A DNA stretch of 54,167 nucleotides from Deltaproteobacteria bacterium (GTDB taxonomy: Bacteria > Desulfobacterota > Syntrophorhabdia > Syntrophorhabdales > Syntrophorhabdaceae), in contig JAKORG010000037.1 of assembly GCA_029777945.1 (NCBI GenBank), forward strand, positions 1 through 54,167, written 5' to 3'. The stretch's first letter is position 1; every line of letters begins with the position of its first letter. The position numbers were made by a program, and so were the translations under genes. Below the pieces are notes generated by a model. The model did no database searches, was not told the DNA's origin, and saw only the letters and a program-made list of their open reading frames with translations. This document shows, piece after piece, positions 23,431 to 32,968 of the stretch.

Positions 23431-24685
23431 CTATCAGTTTCTTTGCCTCTCCTACGATATATAAAGAACCTGTAATTAAAATAACATCATCATCTTTTAC
23501 AATATTTTTTGACTTTTTTAATGCATCGAGAACATTTTCAGTAATATAACATGTATCGGCAAAATTGGCCAATTCATAAGGAGAAAGTGCCCTTTTTGTA
23601 TTGGCCTTTGTAAAAATCACCTCATTTGCTATAGGTATTATCTCTTTTAAGATACTTTCATAATCTTTATCTGCCATAATGCCAAAGATGAGAATAGTTT
23701 TTCTATTTTTATAATGATCCTTCATAAATGTTACCAGTGCCTTTACTGCATGAAGGTTATGGGCACCGTCTAAAATTATTTCAGGCCTTCCTTTTATTAT
23801 TTCAAGCCTCCCTGGCCATTCGGTGCGGGCAAGACCACTATATACAGCATCTCTATGAATATTTAATCCCTTTTCTTTTAGTATCAATGTTGCGCATACT
23901 GCCAGTGATGCATTGAAAAGTTGGTGGTCCCCTTTTAAATTTACAAAAACATCTTCGTAGACTTTATTATCCATATAAGAAAAATCCAATGTTTGTTCCT
24001 TTGTTTTTTTAAAAGAGAATTCGTAATCTTTACGGAAAAGAGGAGTTGCAAGCTCCATAGCCTTTTTCTTTATAACATTTAATGCAATACCCTGGGCACC
24101 TGTAATAACGGGTATACCTTTTTTTATAATACCAGCCTTCTCTTTTGCAATCTCTTCAAGGCTGCTACCGAGATAATCGACATGGTCCTTCTCCACATTG
24201 GTTATTATACTTAATACAGGTGTTATAACATTTGTAGAATCAAGCCTTCCACCAAGACCTACCTCAATTACGGCAATATCTACCTTTTTTCTGTAAAAAT
24301 ATTCAAAGGCCATAGCTGTTGTAAAGTCAAAATAACTAAATCTTTTATCTATGCCTTGGCCTTCAATATGCCCTTTTATATAATCTCCAATCTCCCATAC
24401 TTCGCTATTGCTTATTTCTTTATCATTTACGACAATCCTTTCGTTGAATCTTATAAGATGAGGCGATGTATATTTACCCACCTTATAACCTGCATCTTTT
24501 AGAATTGAAGAAAGCATGGCCGCCACAGAACCCTTTCCGTTCGTTCCGGTAATATGGATAAAACGTAAACCTTCATGGGGATTGCCGATGGCATTTAGTA
24601 TTGACCTTATGTTATCAAGACCAAAAATAATACCTGCACTTTCAAGGCCGGACAGATATTCCATTATTGAGGAATATCTTTTCAT
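23417..24685 (-). CDS. folC: Folylpolyglutamate synthase / dihydrofolate synthase
   Basis: A 422-residue Mur-ligase-family enzyme that adds glutamate to folates, possibly to dihydropteroate as well. The ATP site is HITGTNGKGSVAAML (about residues 44-58). KYTSPHLIRFNERI and VEVGLGGRLDSTNVI are family signatures, and ILDGAHNLHAVKAL opens the C-terminal domain. The ATG overlaps the accD stop by 4 bp, and the end overlaps the lptD start. The accD-folC pairing is widespread in proteobacteria. Confidence 0.96.
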   Translation of the reverse strand: MKRYSSIMEYLSGLESAGIIFGLDNIRSILNAIGNPHEGLRFIHITGTNGKGSVAAMLSSILKDAGYKVGKYTSPHLIRFNERIVVNDKEISNSEVWEIGDYIKGHIEGQGIDKRFSYFDFTTAMAFEYFYRKKVDIAVIEVGLGGRLDSTNVITPVLSIITNVEKDHVDYLGSSLEEIAKEKAGIIKKGIPVITGAQGIALNVIKKKAMELATPLFRKDYEFSFKKTKEQTLDFSYMDNKVYEDVFVNLKGDHQLFNASLAVCATLILKEKGLNIHRDAVYSGLARTEWPGRLEIIKGRPEIILDGAHNLHAVKALVTFMKDHYKNRKTILIFGIMADKDYESILKEIIPIANEVIFTKANTKRALSPYELANFADTCYITENVLDALKKSKNIVKDDDVILITGSLYIVGEAKKLIDEVF

Positions 24686-25548
24686 AGAAGGATAAGCTTG
24701 ATGAGGGTTGCAAGTTGCCTTTTGAGTTCCTTTCTGCTAACTATCATATCTATCATGCCGTGCTCTAACAAATATTCGGCCCTCTGAAAACCCTGGGGAA
24801 GCTCTTCTTTTATAGTCTCCTTAATCACCCTTGGACCGGCAAAACCTATCATTGCCTTTGGCTCTGCAATGATGATGTCCCCAAGCATACCCATGCTCGC
24901 AGTAACCCCGCCTAAGGTAGGGTCTGTGAGCACAGAGATGTAAGGTATTTTTGCTGATTTTAACCTGTATATGGCACCTGATACCTTTGACATTTGCATA
25001 AGAGACATAATACCTTCCTGCATCCTTGCTCCACCTGAGGCACAGAAAATAATTACAGGGAGGCCTCTTTCTGCTCCAGCTTCCAGTGTCCTCGTAATCT
25101 TTTCTCCAACTACAGAGCCGAGACTGCCGCCCATAAAAGAAAAATCAAATATAGCAGTCAATACATCTATCCCGTAAATTTTACCCTGTCCGCACACAAT
25201 GGCATCCAATCTCTTTACCTGTTCCTGGGTCTCTTCCAATCTTGTTTTATAAGATTTTGTATCCTTGAACTTTAGAAAATCTACAGGTTCAATATTATCG
25301 AAAAGCTCAGTAAAGGAGCCTTCATCGAATGTAAGTTTTATCCTGTTCTCTACAGATATGGGAAAATGATATTCGCATTTAAGACAGATGTGTTGATTTC
25401 TTTCAACCTCTTTTTTATACAAGAGCTCCTGACAGGAACTGCACTTAATCCATAAAGATTCTTCCTTTTCAGCCTTTTCCATTTCCTTTTTTATATCTAT
25501 CTCTTTGTGGGGCTTTTTTTCTTTATCTTTCTTACCGAAAAATATCAT
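24682..25548 (-). CDS. accD: Acetyl-CoA carboxylase carboxyltransferase beta subunit
   Basis: A 288-residue subunit that transfers the carboxyl group from biotin to acetyl-CoA in the first step of fatty-acid synthesis. An N-terminal zinc ribbon has WIKCSSC and HICLKCEYHFP. The crotonase-like core carries FMGGSLGSVVGEKI, IFCASGGARMQEG and LTDPTLGGVTASMGMLGD, then GFAGPRVIKETI. The alpha subunit is not in the window. It is transcribed away from the alpha/beta hydrolase gene that starts 49 bp to the right. Confidence 0.97.
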   Translation of the reverse strand: MIFFGKKDKEKKPHKEIDIKKEMEKAEKEESLWIKCSSCQELLYKKEVERNQHICLKCEYHFPISVENRIKLTFDEGSFTELFDNIEPVDFLKFKDTKSYKTRLEETQEQVKRLDAIVCGQGKIYGIDVLTAIFDFSFMGGSLGSVVGEKITRTLEAGAERGLPVIIFCASGGARMQEGIMSLMQMSKVSGAIYRLKSAKIPYISVLTDPTLGGVTASMGMLGDIIIAEPKAMIGFAGPRVIKETIKEELPQGFQRAEYLLEHGMIDMIVSRKELKRQLATLIKLILL

Positions 25549-25596
25549 AACTTACCTCTTGATTTTTGGCTGAAAAACTACCAAAATAAAGAAGCC

Positions 25597-26205
25597 ATGT
25601 CAACAAAAAGGGTATATATAGGTTCACAACTAAAGCTCGATGCCATATTAAACGAGCAAGATGGCAAAAAAGGGGTTGTGATATGCCACCCCCATCCTTT
25701 ATACGGTGGTAGTATGCACAATAATGTAATCAATGCCATGGAAAAGGGATTTTATGAAAGAGGATTTACCACCTTAAAGTTCAATTTTAGAGGGGTTGGA
25801 AGAAGTGAAGGCACATACGACGAAGGTATAGGCGAAATAGAAGATGTCATGGGTGCTGTAAATTTTCTTAGAGAGAACTTAAAAGACAACGCAAGTATTG
25901 TCCTTTCAGGATATTCTTTTGGCGCCTGGGTTTCAATAAGGGCAGCCCTTAAATTAGAAGACGTTGAATCCATTTTTATTGTCGCTTATCCTTTTTCTGT
26001 TTATGATTCGTCACCCCTTAAACAATTTAAAGGAAAGATGTGGTTCATTGCAGGAAAATACGATGAGATTGCCCCTGTGGAACCTCTCTTGAACCTTTAT
26101 AAAGAACTGTCTTTAACAGAAAAGAGTTTAAAGATAATAGAATCAGACCATTTCTTTTTAGGCAAAGAAGACGAAATTACCCAGTTCATAAAAGAGGCAT
26201 TCTAA
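25597..26205 (+). CDS. Alpha/beta hydrolase, dienelactone-hydrolase-like
   Basis: A 202-residue serine hydrolase. KGVVICHPHPLYGGSMHNNV near the N-terminus is typical of a widespread small hydrolase group. The nucleophile elbow is LSGYSFGAWVS, the acid lies probably in GKYDEIAPV, and the catalytic His in ESDHFFLG. The substrate is unknown. I start it at the ATG at 25597; an ATG at 25507 would overlap accD and add 30 residues that do not belong to the fold. Confidence 0.9.
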   Translation: MSTKRVYIGSQLKLDAILNEQDGKKGVVICHPHPLYGGSMHNNVINAMEKGFYERGFTTLKFNFRGVGRSEGTYDEGIGEIEDVMGAVNFLRENLKDNASIVLSGYSFGAWVSIRAALKLEDVESIFIVAYPFSVYDSSPLKQFKGKMWFIAGKYDEIAPVEPLLNLYKELSLTEKSLKIIESDHFFLGKEDEITQFIKEAF

Positions 26206-26224
26206 AATAAATTCACCTTAAAAC

Positions 26225-26253
26225 TTGCATGAATATCCCATTTGTGTTAATTT
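26225..26253 (+). promoter_or_regulatory. Possible sigma-70 promoter of ileS
   Basis: TTGCAT at 26225-26230 and TAATTT at 26248-26253 are separated by 17 bp, just downstream of the hydrolase stop. The hexamers match the consensus only in part. It would yield a transcript covering ileS, lspA and the two genes after them. Confidence 0.35.
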
Positions 26254-26258
26254 TTTTA

Positions 26259-26280
26259 GGCCTTTTTTAATTAAAAGGCC
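26259..26280 (+). other. Hairpin in the ileS 5' untranslated region
   Basis: A perfect 8-bp stem GGCCTTTT/AAAAGGCC with loop TTAATT ends 25 bp before the ileS ATG. There is a T-run before it but none after it, so it is not an intrinsic terminator of the plus strand. It may be a small regulatory or stability hairpin; it does not look like a T-box. Confidence 0.45.
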
Positions 26281-26305
26281 AATAGCTTATAAAAAGGAAA
26301 ACGCC

Positions 26306-29062
26306 ATGGACTATAAAGACACACTTAATTTACCAAAGACACCCTTTCCCATGAAAGGTAACCTTCCCATAAAAGAAAGGGAGATGCTAAAATTCTGGGA
26401 CGATATCAACCTTTACGAAAAACTCGTAGAAAATAAAACATATACAAAAAAATTTATCCTCCATGACGGTCCACCTTATGCCAATGGCAACATCCATTTA
26501 GGGACTGCATTGAATAAGATTCTAAAGGATATCATCGTAAAGTCTAAATTCATGTCTGGATACAAGGCAGATTACATTCCAGGCTGGGATTGCCATGGAC
26601 TCCCCATAGAACACCAGATAGAAAAGGAAATGAAGACAAAAAACCTCACCCAGTCTAAACTGGAAAAAAGGCGTCAATGCAGGGCATACGCAGAAAGATT
26701 CATAAATATCCAGAGAGAGGAATTTAAAAGGCTCGGAGTAATAGGTAAATGGAAAGACCCTTATATCACCATGGATTTTAATTATCAAGCCACAATTATC
26801 GAGGAGATGCAAAAATTCTTTGAAAGGGGAGAGATATACAGGAAAAAGAAACCTGTCCTATGGTGTATAAACTGCTTGACAGCCCTTGCAGAGGCAGAGA
26901 TTGAATACGATACAAAAAAATCAGACGCAATATATGTAAAATTTCCATACACAAAGGAAAAAAAAGGTATTTTCGATAATTATCCTGAAAAACCTATATT
27001 TATGCTTATATGGACTACAACGCCGTGGACACTCCCTGCCAATCTTGCCATTGCAATAAATCCAACATTCACCTATGTTGCCTTGGAAACAGATAAAGAA
27101 ATATATATTGTTTTAAAACAACTCGTAGAAGAGGTTACAAAAAAGGCAAAGATAAATAATTACAGGATAATAGAGGAGTTATCCCCTGAAAGACTTAAGG
27201 GTATCTTTTTTAAACATCCATTTATAGACAGGGATTCTATAATCGTTTTTGCCGATTATGTAGCCGATGATACAGGCACAGGCGCGGTCCACATTGCACC
27301 AGGACACGGAGAAGAAGACTATGAGACAGGGCTTGAATATGGCCTTGATGTATATTCCCCTGTAGATAATGATGGCAAATTTACAGAGGATGTAGAATTA
27401 TTTAAGGGTATGAATGTATTCGAAAGCAACAGGCATATTGTGGAAATACTAAAATCTAAGGGATTGCTTCTTTATAATGAACAGATAGAACATTCATATC
27501 CCCACTGCTGGAGATGTAAAAAACCTGTTATATTCAGGGCCACAGAACAGTGGTTTATATCCCTTGATAACAAAGGTTTAAGAAAAAAGGCCCTCGAAGA
27601 AATCGACAGGGTGAAATGGATCCCATCCTGGGGAAGGGACAGGATATACAATATGCTCCTTGTTAGACCTGATTGGTGTATTTCCCGTCAGAGGGTATGG
27701 GGCATACCAATCACCATTTTTTATTGTAAAAAATGCAGAGAACCTTTCTGGAATTCAGATTCTTTTAAAAATGTTATAGAGGCAGTAAAAAAATACGGCG
27801 CTGATATCTGGTTCGAAAAAGAGGCCTCTTATTTTTTACCAGAACAGGCAAGATGCAGTAAGTGTGGAAACGATGTTTTTATCAAAGAAGAGGATATACT
27901 CGATGTCTGGTTTGATTCAGGTGTGAGCTGGTCTGCTGTTTGCAAGAAAAGAAAAGAACTCAGTTTCCCTGTAGATATGTATCTCGAAGGCAGTGATCAG
28001 CACAGGGGCTGGTTCCATAGCTCATTATTGACATCCGTTGCCAATGAAGGGGTAGCGCCTTATAAGTCTGTATTAACACACGGTTTTGTAGTTGACGGTT
28101 CAGGTAGAAAGATGTCAAAATCCCTTGGCAATATCATATCTCCCGAAGAGATTATAGAAAAATACGGTGCAGAGATCTTAAGGCTCTGGGTTACATACGA
28201 GGATTACAGGGATGATATAAAGATATCGAAAGACATAATAAACAGACTCGTTGAAACATATAGAAGAATAAGAAATACTTTTAGATTCCTCCACGCTAAT
28301 ATAAATGACTTTGATCCTGTAAAAGATAGTGTGCCATATGATAAAATGTCATACCTTGACAGATGGATGCTCTCAAGGTTAAACAGATTAATAGATAAGG
28401 TAACAAAGGCATATGAAGAATACACCTTTCATATAATTTATCACAGTATCCACAACTTCTGCGCAGTGGATTTAAGTGCCCTTTACCTTGATATTATAAA
28501 AGACAGGATATATGTTGAAAAAAAGGATGCCCTAAAGAGAAGGGCTTCTCAAACCGTTATCTACGAAACTCTTTTATCCCTTGTAAAGATCATATCTCCT
28601 ATCCTCTCTACCACTTCAGAAGAGATGTGGCAATATATAAAAGGCAGGGACGACAAGGAAAGCATCTTTCTCTGCGATTTCCCGGAAGTCAAAAAAGAGC
28701 TTATAGATTTGGCCCTTGAAGAAGAATGGGAAAAGATATGGAAGATAAGGGAGATTGTAAATAAAAAGATAGAAGAAAAGAGATCAGAAAAGATAATAGG
28801 CCACTCCCTCGATGCAAATATAATGATTCAGGCAAACGATGAGGATTACCGCATTCTAAAAAAATTAGAAAACGAGATAAAGGACATATTTATTGTATCG
28901 CAGGTATCTATTAATAAACATACAGAAACCGTAATCACTGTATCAAAAGCAGAGGGAAAAAAGTGTCAGAGGTGCTGGCAATACTCCACAGATTTAACAC
29001 CTACTGATGCAAAATTTCCAGAAGTGTGTAAAAGATGCGAAGATATCTTATCTTCACTATAG
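26306..29062 (+). CDS. ileS: Isoleucyl-tRNA synthetase
   Basis: A 918-residue class I synthetase. The HIGH-type motif lies in GPPYANGNIHLGTALNK near residue 60, and KMSKSLGNIISPEEI lies near residue 600. PGWDCHGLPIEHQIEK and the editing-domain TTTPWTLPANLAI are characteristic of IleRS. A C-terminal zinc site, CQRCWQYST...CKRCE, closes the protein. I start at the ATG at 26306 (DYKDTLNLPKTPFPMKGNL), with AAGGAAA upstream; the frame is open earlier but codes for nothing family-like. The 3' end overlaps lspA by 28 bp. Confidence 0.98.
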   Translation: MDYKDTLNLPKTPFPMKGNLPIKEREMLKFWDDINLYEKLVENKTYTKKFILHDGPPYANGNIHLGTALNKILKDIIVKSKFMSGYKADYIPGWDCHGLPIEHQIEKEMKTKNLTQSKLEKRRQCRAYAERFINIQREEFKRLGVIGKWKDPYITMDFNYQATIIEEMQKFFERGEIYRKKKPVLWCINCLTALAEAEIEYDTKKSDAIYVKFPYTKEKKGIFDNYPEKPIFMLIWTTTPWTLPANLAIAINPTFTYVALETDKEIYIVLKQLVEEVTKKAKINNYRIIEELSPERLKGIFFKHPFIDRDSIIVFADYVADDTGTGAVHIAPGHGEEDYETGLEYGLDVYSPVDNDGKFTEDVELFKGMNVFESNRHIVEILKSKGLLLYNEQIEHSYPHCWRCKKPVIFRATEQWFISLDNKGLRKKALEEIDRVKWIPSWGRDRIYNMLLVRPDWCISRQRVWGIPITIFYCKKCREPFWNSDSFKNVIEAVKKYGADIWFEKEASYFLPEQARCSKCGNDVFIKEEDILDVWFDSGVSWSAVCKKRKELSFPVDMYLEGSDQHRGWFHSSLLTSVANEGVAPYKSVLTHGFVVDGSGRKMSKSLGNIISPEEIIEKYGAEILRLWVTYEDYRDDIKISKDIINRLVETYRRIRNTFRFLHANINDFDPVKDSVPYDKMSYLDRWMLSRLNRLIDKVTKAYEEYTFHIIYHSIHNFCAVDLSALYLDIIKDRIYVEKKDALKRRASQTVIYETLLSLVKIISPILSTTSEEMWQYIKGRDDKESIFLCDFPEVKKELIDLALEEEWEKIWKIREIVNKKIEEKRSEKIIGHSLDANIMIQANDEDYRILKKLENEIKDIFIVSQVSINKHTETVITVSKAEGKKCQRCWQYSTDLTPTDAKFPEVCKRCEDILSSL

Positions 29063-29511
29063 TGCCCTTTGTGTTCTTTCTCGATAGATGGACAAAGATT
29101 GTAATCTTCGATAGGATACCTTATCTTGAAGATATAAAGATTACATCCTTTTTTTCTATTGTCCATGTAAGAAATTACGGCGGTGCCTTTAGCCTCTTGT
29201 CCCAGCATCAACTGGCAAAATATGTTTTTACATTTTTTCCACTGGCCATTTCCCTTGTCCTTGTCTACATCTTAATAAGATACACCATGACCTTCTTTAA
29301 AACAATGTCTCTGCTCCTTATCCTTTCTGGGGCTATTGGTAATCTATACGATAGATTCTCCTACGGTTATGTAATTGACTTTCTTGACTTTTACTATAAA
29401 AATTATCACTGGCCTGCATTTAATGTTGCAGATATTTCCATTTCCATAGGTGCGGGTATGTTGCTTTTTGGTGAATTAAAAGAACATTTTATAAAAAAAG
29501 AAAAATTGTAA
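29035..29511 (+). CDS. lspA: Lipoprotein signal peptidase
   Basis: A 158-residue membrane aspartyl protease that cleaves the signal peptide of lipidated prolipoproteins in the inner membrane. Four hydrophobic segments are visible. Conserved parts are FFLDRWTKIVIF, VRNYGGAFSLLS, the first active-site region GNLYDRFSYGYVIDFLDFY and the second, FNVADISISIGAG. It starts inside the end of ileS, a common ileS-lspA coupling. The two lipoproteins in this window are likely substrates. Confidence 0.96.
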   Translation: MRRYLIFTIVPFVFFLDRWTKIVIFDRIPYLEDIKITSFFSIVHVRNYGGAFSLLSQHQLAKYVFTFFPLAISLVLVYILIRYTMTFFKTMSLLLILSGAIGNLYDRFSYGYVIDFLDFYYKNYHWPAFNVADISISIGAGMLLFGELKEHFIKKEKL

Positions 29512-29514
29512 AAA

Positions 29515-29748
29515 ATGCAAGACGACATCCTGGAAGAAGAAAAAAAGTTAAGAAAACTGAGATTCATTGTGGACTTTGCCTTAAGTTATATAAAATCACA
29601 GAATATCAGCCACGATCATGCAATAATGATCGTTGAGGGTGTGAAAAAGAAAGCAATGGAACTATTTCCAGGAAAAGAAGAGGCCTTTGATATTATATAT
29701 GCACCGAGATTCAAGAGGGTGCTGAACGAAAAATTTAAAAGGTCTTAA
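29515..29748 (+). CDS. Conserved-looking small helical protein, unknown function
   Basis: A 77-residue charged protein that starts 3 bp after the lspA stop. It is probably all-helical: an N-terminal acidic-basic helix, then RFIVDFALSYIKSQNISHDHAIMIVEGVKKKAMELFPGK split by SHDH, and a basic tail. No known motif was recognised. Its tight place in the ileS-lspA transcript suggests a real gene; the role is unknown. Confidence 0.65.
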   Translation: MQDDILEEEKKLRKLRFIVDFALSYIKSQNISHDHAIMIVEGVKKKAMELFPGKEEAFDIIYAPRFKRVLNEKFKRS

Positions 29749-29806
29749 ATAAATTTTTTAAAAACAGATTACCCTTTTAAAATTGACTGAAGAGAGGGAA
29801 CTGAGA

Positions 29807-31183
29807 TTGAAAAACGACATAATAAAAAAACTTAAAGTATATAATCAGAACCACATCATAGAGCATATAAATAGACTAAACGAAAAAGAAAAGGATGTAT
29901 TTTTAAATAACCTTACTTACCTCGATATCGACCTCGTGTTCAAACTGTATAGTAATTTTAAAAACCAGAACAAAGAAAAAGGAGATTTTTATATAACCCC
30001 TGCCCATGTGATAACTTTGCCAAAAACAGAGGATGAGTTGGCATTTAGAGATAAGGCAAAAAGAGCAGGTGAAAAAACCATAAGGGAGAATAAAGTGGCT
30101 GTGCTTATAGTGGCAGGGGGGCAAGGCACAAGACTCGGTTTTGAAGGACCAAAAGGGACATTTAAGATCTCCCCTGTTAAGGGAAAGTCTTTTTTTCAAT
30201 TGTTTTCAGAGCAATTAATAGCCCTTTCTAAAAAGTATAGTGCAAGGATTCCCCTTATTATTATGACCAGCGAAGAAAATGATTATGACACGCGCAACTT
30301 TTTTTATGAAAACGATTATTTCGGTCTTGAAAAAGATAGGATTTTGTTCTTCAAACAGGGGATGCTACCGAGCCTCACCCTATCAGGGGACCTCATCTTA
30401 AAAGGAAAATATGAACTGGCAACAAACCCCGATGGCCACGGTGGTTCATTAAAGGCAATCCACGAATCAGGGATTTTAGAAAAACTCATTTCCCTGGGGT
30501 ATTCAGAGCTATTTTACTGTCAGATTGATAACCCCCTTGTCAAGATTTTAGACCCTGTATTTTTAGGATATCATATTCTTACAGGCTCTGAGGTTTCCAC
30601 AAAGGTTGTAAGAAGAAGAAACATAGAAGAAAAGGTCGGCGTTTATATAAATCTCAATGGAAAAGATGCTATCATAGAATACAGTGATATGGATAAAGCC
30701 TATATGGAGGCAGTGGATGAAGAGGGAAAAATCGTTTACTGGGCAGGGAATACTGCTATACATGCATTCTCCCTTAATTTTATAAAAAGGTTAAACGATC
30801 ACGGTTTTGCCCTTCCCTATCACAGGGCAAAGAAAAAATTAGAAATAGAGATAATGAATAGCATAAACGAAACAGATGTATTAAAATTCGAAACATTTGT
30901 ATTTGATGCCATTCCATTTGCAAAAAAGGCATGTGCCGTTGAGGTATTAAGGGAAGAAGAGTTTTCTCCTGTAAAAAATAAAGAAGGAGTTGATTCCCCT
31001 GAAACAGCACAGAAAGATATGATTTTAATGTTCAAAAAATGGCTCGAATCAGCAGGGGCAAGGGTTAATCCTGATATAAAAATAGAAATTAGCCCAATCT
31101 ATGCCCTCGATTGCCAGGATTTTGTAAAAAGATTCAAAGGCATAGGTGTAATTATTGATAAAGATATTTATTTTGGAGATTGA
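29807..31183 (+). CDS. UDPGP-family UDP-sugar pyrophosphorylase
   Basis: About 458 residues, resembling the eukaryotic-type UDP-N-acetylglucosamine/UDP-glucose pyrophosphorylases rather than bacterial GalU or GlmU. The nucleotide-binding motif is VLIVAGGQGTRLGFEGPKGTF. Other signatures are IIMTSEENDYDTRNFF, NPDGHGGSLKAIHESG, FYCQIDNPLVKILDP and VGVYINLNGKDAIIEYSD. It should form UDP-GlcNAc or UDP-Glc from UTP and the sugar phosphate; substrate choice is open. There is no ATG near the start. I choose the TTG at 29807 because AGAGAGGGA stands about 9 nt upstream; a TTG at 29783 lacks one. Confidence 0.85.
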   Translation: MKNDIIKKLKVYNQNHIIEHINRLNEKEKDVFLNNLTYLDIDLVFKLYSNFKNQNKEKGDFYITPAHVITLPKTEDELAFRDKAKRAGEKTIRENKVAVLIVAGGQGTRLGFEGPKGTFKISPVKGKSFFQLFSEQLIALSKKYSARIPLIIMTSEENDYDTRNFFYENDYFGLEKDRILFFKQGMLPSLTLSGDLILKGKYELATNPDGHGGSLKAIHESGILEKLISLGYSELFYCQIDNPLVKILDPVFLGYHILTGSEVSTKVVRRRNIEEKVGVYINLNGKDAIIEYSDMDKAYMEAVDEEGKIVYWAGNTAIHAFSLNFIKRLNDHGFALPYHRAKKKLEIEIMNSINETDVLKFETFVFDAIPFAKKACAVEVLREEEFSPVKNKEGVDSPETAQKDMILMFKKWLESAGARVNPDIKIEISPIYALDCQDFVKRFKGIGVIIDKDIYFGD

Positions 31184-31204
31184 ATTTATATAACTTATAA
31201 AACC

Positions 31205-32644
31205 TTATTCCACTACATGCACCTTTATAAAATTCGTCTTTGCCGTAGAGACTACAGGGTGACCTGCCACAATAATGATCCTTTCACCTTTATTGGCAAG
31301 CCCGTTTTTTAGTATAAATCCATTCACCTCTTTAATCATATCGTCTGTATTTGTAAAATTTTTAACAACATGAGGTATAACACCATGATATATGGACATC
31401 TGGCGCACAACGGATTCATTTGGTGAAAATGCAATTATGGGTATGGGTGGTCTGAATTTTGATATCAATTTGGCTGTAAAGCCTGTTCTTGAAAATGCAA
31501 TTATGAACTTTGCACCAGTTTCCCGGGCCATTATGGCTACCCCCCGTGCAATGGCCTTCTCTACTGAAGAAGAACCTTCGTTAGATTGCTCTATCATTCT
31601 ATAGATAAAATTTTCGGACATCAGCCTTGTCTTTTCTGTAAATCTTACAATTGTATCCATCATCTTTACGGTCTCAACTGGATGTCTTCCTACAGATGTT
31701 TCTGCTGAAAGCATAAGTGCATCTGTTCCGTCTATTACTGCATTTGCCACATCCGTTGCTTCTGCCCTTGTAGGCCTTAAATGCAGTGTCATAGATTCGA
31801 GCATCTGCGTTGCTGTAATTACTATCTTCATGGCATTGTTTGCCTTTTTTATTAACATCTTCTGAATAACTGGCACCTCTTCGATGGGCATTTCAACGCC
31901 GAGATCACCCCTTGCCACCATGATTCCCTCTGCCTCATCCAAAATATTATCTATATCTTTTATGGCCTCCTCTTTTTCTATCTTGGCAATTACAGGGATT
32001 GCCTTTCCATGTTCATTCATATATTTTTTAACCTTTAGTATATCCTCTGCGCTTCTTACAAAGGATATTGCCACAAAATCTACCCCGCACTCCATTCCGA
32101 ACTTAAGATCCGCCATATCTTTATCTGTAAAAGAACCGACCCTGACCTTCATATGGGGAAGGTTTATACCTTTTTTATCCTTTAAAATGCCTGGCTCTAC
32201 AACTGTGGCAATAAGTCCATCATTTGTCTTCTCAATTACATGGAGCTGAATAAGACCGTCGTCTATTAAAATCCTATCGTTTATTGAGGCATCCTCTATA
32301 AGCCATGGATAGGTTATATAGAGTGTTCCGTCACTACATTCCCCATCACCTACCATTATCTTTATCCTCTGGCCTTTTTTAAGGGGTATCCCCCCTTCTT
32401 TTACCTTGCCTACCCTGATTTTTATGCCCTGAAGGTCTTGCAATACGGCAATGTGTTTGTTAAGCCTTTTTGATGTGAGCCTTATGTAATCTATGACCTC
32501 TTTGTGAAACCCATAATCTCCATGGGAAAAATTAAGCCTCGCCACATCCATCCCTGCTTCTATAAGCTCTTTAATCTTCTTTTTAGAGCCTGTTGCAGGA
32601 CCTATTGTGCAGACTATCTTTGCCTTTCTCAAGGATGTTTCCAT
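31205..32644 (-). CDS. pyk: Pyruvate kinase
   Basis: A 479-residue glycolytic enzyme making ATP and pyruvate from phosphoenolpyruvate. The N-terminus RKAKIVCTIGPATGSKKKI is typical. The K+/Mg2+ and active-site segments are ARLNFSHGDYGFH, IPVIAKIEKEEAIKDID, EGIMVARGDLGVEMP and ITATQMLESM, then DALMLSAETSVGRHPVETVKMM. The C-terminal domain with RTGFTAKLISKFRP is complete. It faces the UDPGP gene across a 21-bp gap that shows no terminator. Confidence 0.97.
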   Translation of the reverse strand: METSLRKAKIVCTIGPATGSKKKIKELIEAGMDVARLNFSHGDYGFHKEVIDYIRLTSKRLNKHIAVLQDLQGIKIRVGKVKEGGIPLKKGQRIKIMVGDGECSDGTLYITYPWLIEDASINDRILIDDGLIQLHVIEKTNDGLIATVVEPGILKDKKGINLPHMKVRVGSFTDKDMADLKFGMECGVDFVAISFVRSAEDILKVKKYMNEHGKAIPVIAKIEKEEAIKDIDNILDEAEGIMVARGDLGVEMPIEEVPVIQKMLIKKANNAMKIVITATQMLESMTLHLRPTRAEATDVANAVIDGTDALMLSAETSVGRHPVETVKMMDTIVRFTEKTRLMSENFIYRMIEQSNEGSSSVEKAIARGVAIMARETGAKFIIAFSRTGFTAKLISKFRPPIPIIAFSPNESVVRQMSIYHGVIPHVVKNFTNTDDMIKEVNGFILKNGLANKGERIIIVAGHPVVSTAKTNFIKVHVVE

Positions 32645-32676
32645 TTGCCCCCTTTTTTATAAAAAAATTAATAACC

Positions 32677-32967
32677 CTACTTTTTTAAAAAAAACTTTAT
32701 GTCCCTGAAAATATCGTCTTTGATGGCAATACAGAGCTTTTCAATGATATCTTGTTTAATATATTTTATCTGGGCAAGCCATAGAGGGTCATCTACTGAA
32801 ACATATAGAACCTTTTCTTTTATCTTAACAGGTTTTGCATGACCTGAGAGTTTTGTCCCAACAATATCGTTCCATACTGAAAAAACCTTATAGGCATCTA
32901 TATCACCGTCAATTCTGTATTTTTTTATAACCCTATCTATAACCTCATGTATGGGTGTAAAAGGCAT
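32677..32967 (-). CDS. DUF721/DciA-like protein
   Basis: A 96-residue protein with the DUF721 core VFSVWNDIVGTKLSGHAKPVKIKEKVLYVSVDDPLWLAQIKYIK (read as consecutive segments). Family members include DciA, which loads the replicative helicase DnaB in bacteria lacking DnaC, as well as RNA-binding relatives. The ATG lies 1 bp after the metG stop, so the two are co-translated. Length fits the short form. A replication role is family inference only. Confidence 0.8.
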   Translation of the reverse strand: MPFTPIHEVIDRVIKKYRIDGDIDAYKVFSVWNDIVGTKLSGHAKPVKIKEKVLYVSVDDPLWLAQIKYIKQDIIEKLCIAIKDDIFRDIKFFLKK

Positions 32968-32968
32968 T

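Noticed and set aside
25507-25596. Earlier ATG for the alpha/beta hydrolase
   Set aside because: It lies inside accD on the other strand, and the extra 30 residues are not part of the hydrolase fold.
26225-26305. N-terminal extension of IleRS or T-box-like leader
   Set aside because: The extension has no IleRS homology, and the single GGCCTTTT hairpin lacks the specifier and antiterminator features of a T-box.
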